Shown: positions 24,534-34,205, counted from the stretch's first letter. The stretch is 64,000 nucleotides of DNA from Armatimonadota bacterium (GCA_023474015.1 JAMCYN010000098.1:1-64000); one strand, 5' to 3'. The notes: generated by a model from the sequence alone, not told the origin. A program made the numbers and translations.

Positions 24534-25099
24534 TAAGGACGCCTCGGCTCCGACGGATGCTCCTCGCTGGTGATCCCCGCAACTCCGCCCAAGCTGGAAG
24601 CAATGAGCAGGACTATGTAGCCAATGAACAACCACCACGCGCCGGTGGTCGAAATCACAGTCCGCATGGGGCCGAACACGTTCATACTCGTCATATGCGA
24701 GAAGTAACCTACCATGCCGAACACCGTGTCGGCTATGATAAACAACGACCATATCACAAGCCCGTGCATGGCGCCGGTCCAGATGTGACTCGCCCGGGAC
24801 TGCCTGGCTGCCAGCATGCCGCCCAGGAACAAGCCGACTGCCGCCGATCCCACCAGCCAATACGCCAAAGGACCGACACCGGTGGGGCCGAGCATCAGCC
24901 CAAGACCTCTGCCCAGCGCCGACAGTAGAATTGTCAAGCCCATCGCGACCGCCAAGCCCGACAAAACCGGACCCCACTGAATCCTGCCGATTGGTATGAC
25001 GACTTCACCGGCCACGGGAACTGCCCCCGCGCCCATGTAAGCCTCAGCCGTACCTCCCTTTTGCCCCTCTACGTCTCGTTCCCTCTCATGTTCCTCCAT
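24533..25099 (-). CDS. Integral membrane protein of unknown function, four helices
   Basis: This 188-residue protein has a charged N-terminus (MEEHERERDVEGQKGG), then four hydrophobic segments at about 43-68, 74-98, 108-130 and 150-172, Gly-rich with GLFLGGMLAARQSRA and TGAMHGLVIWSLF between helices 2 and 3. This pattern occurs in a widespread group of small uncharacterised membrane proteins. No enzymatic residue is evident. A GGGGG ribosome site precedes the ATG. The stop codon lies at the edge of a GTTGAGTC repeat. It is divergent from hisI. Confidence 0.7.
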   Translation of the reverse strand: MEEHERERDVEGQKGGTAEAYMGAGAVPVAGEVVIPIGRIQWGPVLSGLAVAMGLTILLSALGRGLGLMLGPTGVGPLAYWLVGSAAVGLFLGGMLAARQSRASHIWTGAMHGLVIWSLFIIADTVFGMVGYFSHMTSMNVFGPMRTVISTTGAWWLFIGYIVLLIASSLGGVAGITSEEHPSEPRRP

Positions 25100-25329
25100 T
25101 TTAGTGCCCCCCTTGTGGCAAGCAGTAATGTGAGACTGCCACTACGTACAAGGTCGTTCTGTCAATTGCTACTTTCCCCCGACCAATCGTCCCTAAACTT
25201 TGTGCAGGTCCGTCACGGGTTGGCAAAGATGTCGGCGCGACACGGGCACTACCAAACTCATCGCCATTCGTGTAAAATGAAGTGTGGGCCCGCATCGCGG
25301 GCATTAGGATAAGGAGTAGTTCATTTCGA

Positions 25330-25701
25330 ATGGAACAGTTCTTGGACAGCGTAAAATACGATGCGAACGGCCTGGTGACCGCCGTGGTACAGGATTACCT
25401 CAGTGGCGACGTCTTGATGGTTGCCTATATGAACCGTGAGGCCCTCAGGAGAACGCTCACTTCCGGCCGGACATGCTTCTGGAGCAGATCACGGCAGGAG
25501 TACTGGGTTAAAGGTGAGACCTCGGGTAATGTCCAGGCGGTCAAGGGCGTTTATGTCGATTGCGACAAGGACTGCCTGCTGGTGAAGGTCGAGCAGAAGG
25601 GCGCGGCGTGCCACGAGGGCTACAGGTCGTGCTTCTTCCGCGAGGTGGACGGCGAAGGCACGGAGACAGTAATCGCCGAGAAATTGACCCAGTCATACTG
25701 A
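25330..25701 (+). CDS. hisI: Phosphoribosyl-AMP cyclohydrolase
   Basis: HisI opens the purine ring of phosphoribosyl-AMP, the third step of histidine synthesis. The 123-residue protein has FWSRSRQEYWVKGETSGN (50-67) and metal-binding residues DCDKD (77-81), Cys94 and Cys101. It is the single-domain form without the HisE pyrophosphatase part. AAGGAG lies upstream at 25311-25316, slightly far (13 bases). No other his gene is in the window, so it is outside a his operon. Confidence 0.93.
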   Translation: MEQFLDSVKYDANGLVTAVVQDYLSGDVLMVAYMNREALRRTLTSGRTCFWSRSRQEYWVKGETSGNVQAVKGVYVDCDKDCLLVKVEQKGAACHEGYRSCFFREVDGEGTETVIAEKLTQSY

Positions 25702-25753
25702 TTCACGCGCTGCCGGATAGGTGGAATACTATACTTACCGGAGGTTAAGCTAA

Positions 25754-25837
25754 ATGCGGATTATATGGATATTGTTCAGACTAGCGATGAGCGCCGCGAT
25801 ACTGATTAGCGTTGCGGGCTGCCAGTCGGGTACTTGA
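25754..25837 (+). CDS. Micro-lipoprotein (27 residues)
   Basis: ATG at 25754 follows GGAGG by 9 bases and encodes MRIIWILFRLAMSAAILISV and then AGCQSGT. The SVAGC lipobox would leave a mature lipid-anchored peptide of only five residues. Entericidin-like peptides are similar in having a lipobox and a very short mature part, but are longer. A TATACT box lies just upstream (near 25729). It lies between hisI and the convergent C10 protease gene. Confidence 0.5.
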   Translation: MRIIWILFRLAMSAAILISVAGCQSGT

Positions 25838-25888
25838 AGGTAGAATCCAGGGTTCCGGTCGGAACTCGAGTATTCAATATCGGCTAGG

Positions 25889-28648
25889 CTAGTTCATTGT
25901 GAAGTCCGCCCCAGGCAAGAATTGCCGGTCGGAGAGGTTGAACGCGCGGCTGGTGGGTGTGAATGTAAATCCGGCAAGCGATGGGGTCAAGGTGTAGCCG
26001 CCGGGGGCGAGGGTATCGAACCAGTAGAAGCCGTCGGCGTCGGTCGTTGTTGTCTGTCCGGTCGGGGTCAAAGTCAATACGGCGCCTGAGATGACGGAGA
26101 ATGCACTCACGGCCTCGTACTTGTCAACGGTAAAGCCATCTAGCTTGCCGGTGTTATTGGTGACCAGGTTGAGCTTCAATACACTACCCGTTACCGGGAT
26201 GCTCCAGTCCCAGCCGGGAAATGTCGGGGTGCCGGTATAGGTCTGCTTAATTTGACCGGCCGCGTCCTTTACATAAAGAAAATCCAGGTTCTGCTCCAGT
26301 TGTAGCTGAGTAAAGTGAACTCGCATCGTGGTCGTGCCGACCGGTCCAGTGACAGTCCACGTGTTATCGTACCTATTCGGATAGGGATGCGGACTTTCGA
26401 TAGTCTGGCTAAAGACCTGAGCCCCGCCCTGTGTCACCCTGCCGTATACCATAGCCCCTGTAGTTGTCGAGATATCGTCCTGGGTCCGCACCTTGAGCGC
26501 CCGCACGCCTGCGCCGTTCACTGTCCTGATTCCGGAGACGCCCGTCACGGCCACGGGCGTGCCTGCCGGGGGAATGCTTATCCCGGCGGGCAGGACGACC
26601 AGAGCGCCCTTGACCGGCGCTCCGGCGGCTCCCAACGCGTTGCCGTCGTTTAACGCCGAGCCGTCATCGACGTATCCAAACGCTCCCGCCGGATCGACAT
26701 ACGTCACGTTCCCGGCGAGCTTGACCAGCAGCCCGATATTGTTCAGCCCGACGCCGTCCTTAACGCCCTTTTGACCGGCGGTTCCTCCCACGCTCCATTG
26801 CCAATCCGCGCCTCCCAAAGCCCTGGCGTTTAACCCAAGCGGCGGAACACTGCCGGCGGATCCCGGAACAACTGTTGAGGCCTCGATATATCTCTCGCCG
26901 TCAGGGTTGGTCGCGAGATCGCCGATTACATACGCTGTAATGCCGGTGGAAAGCCCGTGACCGATCTTGTGCGCGAGTATTCCGGCGGACCTGTCTTGGG
27001 CCTCCACGTAGAACCAGTCACCGAAGACGGCCGTCACGACCGCCCCCTGGCACGCGGTGGATAATCCATCCGCCTTGGCCTTTGCGGTCGGCAGCAGGTC
27101 AGCAATCTGCGCCATGAAATCGACTCCCCAAACATTGCCCGTGCCAAGGCCCCAGTCAACCGATGCCAGGGTCTGTGCGGACCGCGGCGTAAAGATATAG
27201 CCCTGCTTCTGCGCATTCACCGTGTAAGTCGTATTCGAGGGTATCTTCGTCAGCGCATAGATGCCGTGGGTGTCGGTCGTATCGGTATATGAACCGGCTG
27301 AGACCACGACTCCGGCAATTGGGTTGCCTGACGGATCGGTCGCCCTGCCGCTGATGACCTCTCCCGTGCCCGAGGAGTAGACGTTGTAGACAATATCATT
27401 GAGGGTATCATAGTTGTAAATCCCCGTATCGACAGTGGGCAGGTTATACCATGCGTTGTTATAACCGGACCATAGCCCCCATCCCAAATTCAAGTGATGA
27501 TACATGGTGGAAGCATTATATCCGTACCCGTCGCAAACGACCGCATGGCCACCGCCTGTCCGCGAGATTCCCAGCAAGACAGGCAGCGCGGCGTCCAGGT
27601 TTGTGTTGATCATTCTACATATTTTGTCGTATCGCGTCTCCGGCGTCAGACCGGCCAAACTTGATCCGCACTTCGAGCTGCTGTACTGAAATGTGTTCTT
27701 AAGCGCGGTGGAGGCGTCGATCATGTAGGCCCCGGAACCCGTGTCGCAAAAATTCATGTGCGCGGCGACAGCGGCGTCATAGCTAACCGCTCCGATAGCC
27801 TGACGCTGAGTTTCGGTGGTCGAGCAATCAGGAACAAGCGGCATCTGTGACCACTGATACGGCCCGCCGACTCCGTCCCCGCCCCTTATGCTCCTGGTCG
27901 TGGTGGAACCGCAAATACTGATGTTGTAAACCTGAGTGCCCACCGCCGCCGTCGGGTACTGATGGAATCGCATCAACTGTGCCATAGCCGTCGCGACGCA
28001 GCCTACGGGGTAGTTTAGGGCGTCGCCGGGAGCGTTCGGCGGAGTGTAGTAATTGTAGCAGGCGACGCTGCACACGTTGGACTGGTTCCACGTGCTCTGG
28101 ACAAGCGGGTCTACCCTGAGGTCGGTCAGGCTGCCCGTGCCGACGCCGGTAAGCGACACGTCCGTGAGAAACCGTCGCCATTTGTCCCGCGCCTTACCAT
28201 GCGTGCTCTCGACGCTGAGGTTTCGATTCCCGCCAGACCGCAAAGCCGATCCTCGAGCCGCTTCCACACGGGCAGGCAGGTCACTCGAAACCAGGGCTCC
28301 CAGGGGGTTAGCGTCGGATGGGTCGAATTCACCCTGGGGCGAGAATGCGATAATCGGCTCCACAAGATCGTCACCGGACACAATCACAAACCCCGATGGC
28401 CGCAGTCGTACCACGTGGTAGAGCGGCTTCGCATCGGGGCCCGCGTAGGTATCCGTGGCCAAGGCCGGCCACCCATGCTTCGATCCCATAGGCTTACTAT
28501 CCCGCGAAAGCCACGCTGCCACCACTCTCTCGGCCTGGGACGCGGTAGTAGGCTCAGCATGCAGAGCCGACTGAGAAGCGCATAGCACGGTCAGGAGTAT
28601 CGCGGCCATGCGAGCAAGCCACAACGGATATAAAGATATGAGCGACAT
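25889..28648 (-). CDS. Secreted C10 (streptopain-like) cysteine protease with CUB and carboxypeptidase-regulatory domains
   Basis: The 919 residues start with a signal peptide (about 10-31). A propeptide-like region follows with HVVRLRPSGFVIVSGDDLVEPIIAFS, typical of the C10 inhibitor segment. The protease domain has Cys217 in YPVGCVATAMAQLM, His368 in GGGHAVVCDGYG and Trp390 in LNLGWG. Next come a carboxypeptidase-regulatory-like domain (ISGRATDPSGNPIAGVVV, about 433-515), an OB-fold-like region (AVVTAVFGDWFYVEAQDRSAG), a CUB-like domain (IESPHPYPNRY...LDFLYVKDAAG) and a second beta-sandwich ending LPGADFTMN. It probably degrades extracellular protein. GGAG precedes the ATG at 28648. Confidence 0.87.
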   Translation of the reverse strand: MSLISLYPLWLARMAAILLTVLCASQSALHAEPTTASQAERVVAAWLSRDSKPMGSKHGWPALATDTYAGPDAKPLYHVVRLRPSGFVIVSGDDLVEPIIAFSPQGEFDPSDANPLGALVSSDLPARVEAARGSALRSGGNRNLSVESTHGKARDKWRRFLTDVSLTGVGTGSLTDLRVDPLVQSTWNQSNVCSVACYNYYTPPNAPGDALNYPVGCVATAMAQLMRFHQYPTAAVGTQVYNISICGSTTTRSIRGGDGVGGPYQWSQMPLVPDCSTTETQRQAIGAVSYDAAVAAHMNFCDTGSGAYMIDASTALKNTFQYSSSKCGSSLAGLTPETRYDKICRMINTNLDAALPVLLGISRTGGGHAVVCDGYGYNASTMYHHLNLGWGLWSGYNNAWYNLPTVDTGIYNYDTLNDIVYNVYSSGTGEVISGRATDPSGNPIAGVVVSAGSYTDTTDTHGIYALTKIPSNTTYTVNAQKQGYIFTPRSAQTLASVDWGLGTGNVWGVDFMAQIADLLPTAKAKADGLSTACQGAVVTAVFGDWFYVEAQDRSAGILAHKIGHGLSTGITAYVIGDLATNPDGERYIEASTVVPGSAGSVPPLGLNARALGGADWQWSVGGTAGQKGVKDGVGLNNIGLLVKLAGNVTYVDPAGAFGYVDDGSALNDGNALGAAGAPVKGALVVLPAGISIPPAGTPVAVTGVSGIRTVNGAGVRALKVRTQDDISTTTGAMVYGRVTQGGAQVFSQTIESPHPYPNRYDNTWTVTGPVGTTTMRVHFTQLQLEQNLDFLYVKDAAGQIKQTYTGTPTFPGWDWSIPVTGSVLKLNLVTNNTGKLDGFTVDKYEAVSAFSVISGAVLTLTPTGQTTTTDADGFYWFDTLAPGGYTLTPSLAGFTFTPTSRAFNLSDRQFLPGADFTMN

Positions 28649-28806
28649 TGAAGTCTCCGACGGGCGGAGCGTGCGGCGATCTCGTGCAAGTCATGCGGAC
28701 GACCGCCGTTCGCCACTATAACTGTTCAGTTAGTATTATACCATGCGGGAGCAGAGATATGTGCTTTATCTCTCGGGGGTGGGTGCGGACGCCGCGGTTG
28801 GTCGGT

Positions 28807-30921
28807 CTATTCGGCGGATTGGACCTCATACTCGGCATTTTTATCGTCTCGCATATATTCCATATCCAACTCGGCCGCGACAGGGGCTTTTGCTTTCACC
28901 ACCAGCACGGCGGCGTCATCCGTCAGGCAGCCTTCGGAGAAGTCGAGCGCCGCCTGGTATATCGTCTCGGCGATGGCGGCGGCATCCTCCCGAGCGCACT
29001 TGACGAGGGTTTCCGAGACCCCCTTTGCCTCGAAGAAGTTCGCGCCAAACCTGGAGTCGGAGATGCCGTCGGTGTAGACGAGGAGTATGTTGCCCGGAAA
29101 GACCGCCAGAGTGCGCTGGCTGTAGCCAGCTGACGGCAGCATGCCCACCGCCAGCCCTGTGACATCCAGCGTGGTCGCCGTATTGCTGCCGGAGCTGTAG
29201 ACGACCGGCGGCTCGTGGCCTGCGTTGGCATAGACCAGTATGTTACGCCTGGTGTCGAGCAGGCAGTAGAAGACAGTAATGAACGTTTCGTCCGGCATGA
29301 ACTCCGCCAAGGCTTCGTTTAGTCGCTTCAAGACCGATTTCGGCTCGGGGTCCTCGTGGGCGTAGGCTCGAATGATATACTTGGCCATCGAGGTATAGAC
29401 CGCCGCGCGCAGGCCCTTTCCCGATACATCCCCCAGCACCAGCGCCTTCCAGTCGTCCGCCAGGTCGAAAACATCGTAGAAATCACCACCGACCTCGGCT
29501 TCCTTGAGCGCCGGATGGTACGTGGCGAATATTTCGTGGTTCGGCAAGTCCAGGGCCATCTCCGGAAGCAGCGATTGCTGAAGGACGTCGGAGATATGCC
29601 GCTCACGATCATAGGCTTCCCGCAGGGCTTCCCGGGTAACCATGAGATCGGTTACGTCCTGGACTGTCCCGAACGCACCCAGCAGTTGGCCCTGCTTGTC
29701 GAACTCCAACTCTGCTCGTTCACGGACCCATTTCACATTGCATTCGACAACGATGCGGTGCTCGACATTGTAGGGCTCGCCCCGAATGGCGGCCTGCCAC
29801 TGTTGGTCAACGTAATCCCGGTCTTCCGGGTGAATGGCTGCAAGCAACGTCTCGTAGGTCAACGGCGCTCCTTTGGGAACTCCAAACATCCGGTAAGTCT
29901 CGTCGGACCACAGCAGTTCATTCCGTCGAACATCCCATCGCCAGCTTCCGGTGTGGGCCACGGCTTGAGCGCGATTCAGGTCCGCTTGCACACGGCGCAG
30001 CGCCTCCTCGGCCTGCCTGAGCGAGGTGACATTCACACCTGTGACAATGGCCCCCTGCACACGCCCCCTGTCGTCAAAGGTGGGAACTGCTCCCGCGACC
30101 AGATTAAGCCAGCGTCCGTCGGGCAGGAGCAAGTCCAGTTTTTCGTCTATTAGGGGCCTGCCGGTAGCGATGGCAACCTGGGCGGGAAACTCCTCGGGCT
30201 TCAGCTCCACGCCATCGCGAAAACCTCTGTAAGAAACCGCCGCTTCGCCGGGTGGGGCGCTGCGCGAGATGTTGCTTCCCCGCGGCGCCCGCAATATTCG
30301 GTCAGCGTAGACGTTGCCCGTGATTCGCCGGCATTCCGGGTCGTGCGCGATCCACATGGCTACAGGTGCGGAGTCCAAAATGGTCTGGAGTTCCGAGACG
30401 CGGTGGCAAAGTTCGCTCGCGAGCCGCTGACGATCCTCCTCCATAGGACCGGCCAGCACACCGAGCACATATCCTCCGATCTGGGCGGCGGCGGCGCGCA
30501 TAACGCTAAGATGCTCCGGCAAATATGCGTCTGCCCCATCGCTTCTTGCATGGAGAACACCCAGGTTTCGGTCCGCCGCGGTGACGGGCACGCTCACGAA
30601 GCTGCCCGAGCCGGTTTCGCTATCTCGAATGGACTTGCGGCCCTGTCGATCGGTAACGACTTGCGTAGAAGCGGTGGGTTCGGCCTCGCCGGTGAGGAAG
30701 GAATAGTGCAGGAGGAGCGTCATATCGAGGTCGTCGCGGTTTTCCGGTTCAGGGCAGCAGAAGTTCTTCCAGCCGCGAGCATCCAGCCCCAGTGCCATTG
30801 TTCCAGGTGGAAGCGCGCCGCGGAGTATGCGCAGGGATTCCTCAACCCTCCTCTCCCAGTCGTGAGTCGAGGAGAACTGATGCGCAATGTCCGCCAATAT
30901 GCTGACAGGTGAGTGTCTCAT
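28807..30921 (-). CDS. GAF-PAS-PAS-SpoIIE serine phosphatase
   Basis: About 704 residues: a GAF-like N-terminal domain (about 20-160, SFVSVPVTAADRNLGVLHAR), a first PAS domain (about 180-300, ILDSAPVAMWIAHDP), a second PAS with the PAC-like end (GSWRWDVRRNELLWSDETYR), a short coiled linker, then a PP2C/SpoIIE phosphatase with EVGGDFYDVF, LVLGDVSGKGLRAA, NAGHEPP and LLVYTDGISDSR. Such RsbU/RsbP-type enzymes dephosphorylate anti-sigma antagonists in partner-switching stress signalling. No RsbW/RsbV-type partner is nearby. The start at 30921 is chosen because upstream residues look non-native; the ribosome site is weak. Confidence 0.88.
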   Translation of the reverse strand: MRHSPVSILADIAHQFSSTHDWERRVEESLRILRGALPPGTMALGLDARGWKNFCCPEPENRDDLDMTLLLHYSFLTGEAEPTASTQVVTDRQGRKSIRDSETGSGSFVSVPVTAADRNLGVLHARSDGADAYLPEHLSVMRAAAAQIGGYVLGVLAGPMEEDRQRLASELCHRVSELQTILDSAPVAMWIAHDPECRRITGNVYADRILRAPRGSNISRSAPPGEAAVSYRGFRDGVELKPEEFPAQVAIATGRPLIDEKLDLLLPDGRWLNLVAGAVPTFDDRGRVQGAIVTGVNVTSLRQAEEALRRVQADLNRAQAVAHTGSWRWDVRRNELLWSDETYRMFGVPKGAPLTYETLLAAIHPEDRDYVDQQWQAAIRGEPYNVEHRIVVECNVKWVRERAELEFDKQGQLLGAFGTVQDVTDLMVTREALREAYDRERHISDVLQQSLLPEMALDLPNHEIFATYHPALKEAEVGGDFYDVFDLADDWKALVLGDVSGKGLRAAVYTSMAKYIIRAYAHEDPEPKSVLKRLNEALAEFMPDETFITVFYCLLDTRRNILVYANAGHEPPVVYSSGSNTATTLDVTGLAVGMLPSAGYSQRTLAVFPGNILLVYTDGISDSRFGANFFEAKGVSETLVKCAREDAAAIAETIYQAALDFSEGCLTDDAAVLVVKAKAPVAAELDMEYMRDDKNAEYEVQSAE

Positions 30922-31133
30922 TAGCCACAGCCCCCAATCTAATCCTTTAGGTATGGTGCATAGGCAAGCGCCGGCAGTTGCGCACTGGCGATACATACTA
31001 TAACCTAACTTGATGGAATATGCAAGACTTTATCGCTGCAATATCATATCCGACGGCCAGTTTGCCATGATGGAGATGCTGCAATAATGCTCCTGTGCGT
31101 TAGCAAAACTCGGAAGTGTCGTCCGAATGCTCT

Positions 31134-32537
31134 CTACACCCTTATGCTCCGCCACTTTCCGAGGGTAAACCATGCGACCATTATTACCCCCGAAAGCACG
31201 GTGGAAGCCGACATGGCTATCCAAGCGCCGTTCGGGCCCATGCCAAGACCTATGGCGAGATACCAGGCCAACGGGAGGCGTATAACCCAGTTGGTTGCCA
31301 GGGTGATGAGAGCCGGGACCAGCGTGTCGCCCGCGCCCTGAAGCCCGCCGCGCAGGACCATCGTCACCGCCAGAAACGGCTCGGAGATGGCGTTGATCCG
31401 CAGGTACCATACGACTATCGGGATCAACTCCGCCTCATGGGTGAATACTCCGGCAAGCTGAGCGGGAAATGCGATGAATACAAGGGCGGCAAATGTCATT
31501 ATCGCCACCGCCTGCCCCGCGGCCACCCACACGGCGTTGGCGGCGCGGTCGGGTTTGCCTGCCCCAATGTTCTGGCCCATCAGAGGCGTTGCGGCCATGG
31601 CATAGGCGACTCCCGGCATAAATGCCGTGGATTCGATGGTGAGTGCAAGCGTGAGCCCGGCCTGGACCGCGCTGATGTAAGCGGGCGAGCCGGGCAGCTT
31701 TGAGAGTATCCATATGAAAACGGTGTAGGCCATGGTCCACAGCAGGTTTTGGACCATGGCCGGCCACCCGATCCGCATAATCCTGTGCGCCAGCCCGTTG
31801 TGCGGCTTGAAATGAGAAAGCGAATCGCCCAACACCGAGCGCCTGAGGAACCAGAGCGTTATCACCATTCCGGCCACGCGTGATATGCCGGTGGCAATTG
31901 CCGCCCCATGCACACCCATGGCGGGAAATGGCCCGATGCCGAATATCAGCAGGTAATCGAATACGGCGTTGACCGCGACGACTACCGCTCCCGCGTAGAG
32001 CGCGCTGATTACATCCCCCGCGCTCCTCAGGGCCGTGATTGCAGTAAAGTAGACAAACAGCGGGATCGAAGACCACGTGATGATCGCCGTATAGTCCGCC
32101 GCGAGCGGCACGACCGCCCCCTTGGCCCCGATCAGCTTCACCAGCGGCGCCGCCCAGATTATCAGCGGGATCGCCGAGATGACCGCGCCAACCACCGAGA
32201 GGATCAGCGACTGCCGTGTGGCCTCGTCCGCGTCCTCATACTTCTCCGCGCCCAAAAACTGCGCCACCAGCGCCCCGGTTCCCGCGGTCAGGCCGATGGT
32301 CAGAGCAAACTGCACCATCAGCGCCGCGCCGCCGATTCCCACCGCCGCCAACGCCTCGCTCGCATCGGGAAGCCTTCCGAGGAACACCCTGTTGATGATG
32401 TTGTAGGCCGTGAGGATGAGGGTGTTGACGGCGGTCGGCCACGCGAGATACCACACCGCGCTCCAAATGCGGCCGGACACGATAAGTTCGCCCGCCTCAT
32501 TGCGGCGTCTGGGGTGGGAAAGTTGCTGCTCGTCCAT
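31134..32537 (-). CDS. MATE-family efflux transporter
   Basis: This roughly 467-residue inner-membrane protein has twelve predicted helices in two pseudo-repeats. The MATE pattern is seen in WPTAVNTLILTAYNIINRVFLGRL, GLTAGTGALVAQFLGA and, in the second half, ATPLMGQNIGAGKPDRAA. MATE proteins export drugs or metabolites in exchange for Na+ or H+; the substrate is not predictable. GGAAAG 7 bases before ATG 32537 (MDEQQLS) decides the start over a GTG at 32561. Confidence 0.88.
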   Translation of the reverse strand: MDEQQLSHPRRRNEAGELIVSGRIWSAVWYLAWPTAVNTLILTAYNIINRVFLGRLPDASEALAAVGIGGAALMVQFALTIGLTAGTGALVAQFLGAEKYEDADEATRQSLILSVVGAVISAIPLIIWAAPLVKLIGAKGAVVPLAADYTAIITWSSIPLFVYFTAITALRSAGDVISALYAGAVVVAVNAVFDYLLIFGIGPFPAMGVHGAAIATGISRVAGMVITLWFLRRSVLGDSLSHFKPHNGLAHRIMRIGWPAMVQNLLWTMAYTVFIWILSKLPGSPAYISAVQAGLTLALTIESTAFMPGVAYAMAATPLMGQNIGAGKPDRAANAVWVAAGQAVAIMTFAALVFIAFPAQLAGVFTHEAELIPIVVWYLRINAISEPFLAVTMVLRGGLQGAGDTLVPALITLATNWVIRLPLAWYLAIGLGMGPNGAWIAMSASTVLSGVIMVAWFTLGKWRSIRV

Positions 32538-32766
32538 GTGTCGCTTTCCAAACTGATTCACATCAACGCCATTCTAGACCCTTTGGCCGAGCGGAGTCAA
32601 TTTAAGGGAAGATGCACAACAAGCATTGCATACTGCGGACTTTACTCCGTCTCGTCAATTCAGCGTGCGGCCTGGTTACAAAAGCCAGTAATATTACGAG
32701 TATTTGTGGCGCATGGTGGACTCCCTGTACGCAAGCAGGGACATTATTGCGACGGTGATGCGCGTT

Positions 32767-32782
32767 TGGCACGTTTTTTGCA
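32767..32782 (+). promoter_or_regulatory. Sigma-54 promoter of PEP-CTERM gene 1
   Basis: TGGCACGTTTTTTGCA matches the -24/-12 consensus (GG and GC exactly 10 bases apart). Transcription would start near 32793, leaving a leader of about 112 nt. A TCCCTG/CAGGGA palindrome with an 8-base centre (about 32719-32738) lies upstream and could be an activator site. Confidence 0.8.
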
Positions 32783-32904
32783 CATAACCTCATCAGTTCG
32801 GTAGCGCCTCGCAACACGGAGCGTTTACCGGTCTTTATTTTAACCGGATGGGAAGAGGAATCTCAGTGTTAGCGTCATTCTATGACCAAAGGAGCAGAAG
32901 AGAA

Positions 32905-33438
32905 ATGAAAACCACATTCCTAGTAGTAGCAATCGTTGTTTGTGCCATTGTCAGCTCGGCCGCTTTCGCCGTGGACCCGTTCACGATGTCGGCCACCCCG
33001 TCGGGGCCCAATTGGGTCTACCAGCTCACCAACAATTCCAGCCTGTACGTAGTGGAAGTTTACCTACACTGGGACTCTGTTCCCGGCTCAGCCGCCGACT
33101 TGGCCGGGGCCGCCGCGAACTATACTCCTACCACGAGTTTCATCAGCGCGCCCGCTGGATGGCTTGAAGTGGCCGGTGCCGTGGGAATCTCCAACAGCGG
33201 TGCGGGGATTGCGCCCAGCGGCACGCTGAACAACTACACGGTCAATTATACTCCCGGGAGCACAGGGGCAAGTTGGTTTAGCGTTGGAACTTGCACAGAT
33301 TCGATAGGCAGCAACTATGCGAACACCGGCACCACTTATCAGATAGCGGGCGCTGCCGTTCCTGAGCCCGGCAGCATAGTCGCCTTGTTCGGCGGACTTG
33401 CCGGATTGGGCTTCAAGCTTCGCAGATATAAGAGCTAA
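32905..33438 (+). CDS. PEP-CTERM surface protein 1
   Basis: This 177-residue protein has a signal peptide (about 4-22), a Thr/Ser/Asn/Gly-rich beta-sandwich body and the C-terminal sorting signal VPEPGS (from 152), a hydrophobic segment and the basic end KLRRYKS. An exosortase is expected to cleave and anchor it at the outer surface; none is in the window. AAGGAG lies 10 bases before ATG 32905. Expression is predicted to need RpoN and an enhancer-binding protein, as in PrsK/PrsR systems. A strong terminator follows at 33472. Confidence 0.85.
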   Translation: MKTTFLVVAIVVCAIVSSAAFAVDPFTMSATPSGPNWVYQLTNNSSLYVVEVYLHWDSVPGSAADLAGAAANYTPTTSFISAPAGWLEVAGAVGISNSGAGIAPSGTLNNYTVNYTPGSTGASWFSVGTCTDSIGSNYANTGTTYQIAGAAVPEPGSIVALFGGLAGLGFKLRRYKS

Positions 33439-33471
33439 GATAGAAGCCGAAAGTCATATAGAAGTATTCCA

Positions 33472-33507
33472 CACCGGCCGGAGGATTATTCCACGGCCGG
33501 TGTTTTT
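33472..33507 (+). terminator. Rho-independent terminator of PEP-CTERM gene 1
   Basis: CACCGGCCG and CGGCCGGTG form a 9-bp stem around a 13-base loop, followed by TTTTT. It overlaps the 3-prime end of the convergent bioY gene. Confidence 0.85.
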
Positions 33508-34061
33508 CGCAGTCGCCCGAAGCACAGCATCGCGGCCAGGGTGACCTTGACGGCATCCAGCCCGACAAACGGCGCCGCTCCGGCCATCCAGCTTGCCCAG
33601 CCGGGGAAGATCGCGCGGCCCCAGATCGTAAGCCACGCAAGCCCGAACGTGTAGATGACCGCGACCCCGAGCAGACCGGCGATCAGTCCGCTCGCCAGGG
33701 TGCGCCGCGTCGATTCGATGAACAGCCCCACCACATACGCCGCCGCCACGAATCCGACCAGGTAACCGAGAGTCGGCCCCGCGACCGCCGCAGGCCCAGG
33801 CTTGAAACCGGCAAACACCGGAGCGCCCAGCATACCGGCCGCCAAATACTCCAACTGCGACAGCGCGCCGAGCCTGCTCCCCAGCATCATCGCGCACAGC
33901 ACCACCGCGAACGTCTGCATCGTTATGGGAACATATGGATTCTCCGGTAGATAGAATGCCACCTGCGCGCATACCGCCGTAAACGCTGCCCCGATTATTG
34001 ACGCGGCCACAGCCCTGCGGCCCGTCAGCTCGCGAAATCCGGTCTGAGACAAAACCTGCAT
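33486..34061 (-). CDS. bioY: Biotin transporter substrate-binding protein BioY
   Basis: BioY is the biotin-binding S component of an ECF-type transporter in the inner membrane. The 191-residue protein has six predicted helices. It carries the family pattern VPITMQTFAVVLCAMMLGSRLGALSQLEYLAAGMLGAPVFAG (about 45-86) and GPTLGYLVGFVAAAYVVG. No ATPase or EcfT gene is adjacent, so it either shares an energising module or works alone. GGGGTG lies upstream of the ATG. An inverted repeat at 34206-34231 may regulate it. Confidence 0.9.
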   Translation of the reverse strand: MQVLSQTGFRELTGRRAVAASIIGAAFTAVCAQVAFYLPENPYVPITMQTFAVVLCAMMLGSRLGALSQLEYLAAGMLGAPVFAGFKPGPAAVAGPTLGYLVGFVAAAYVVGLFIESTRRTLASGLIAGLLGVAVIYTFGLAWLTIWGRAIFPGWASWMAGAAPFVGLDAVKVTLAAMLCFGRLRKTPAVE

Positions 34062-34205
34062 ATCTTAAGCACCCCATTGTGATATTTGGCCCGGTTCGCA
34101 AGGGAAACCTGCCCGCCCGGCAAGACATTCTAGCACTAATCGAGGCAGCTTCGCCAGTGGGTAGCGGCGTTTTCCCCGCATAAATACCGGAACTTACCGT
34201 ATGAC

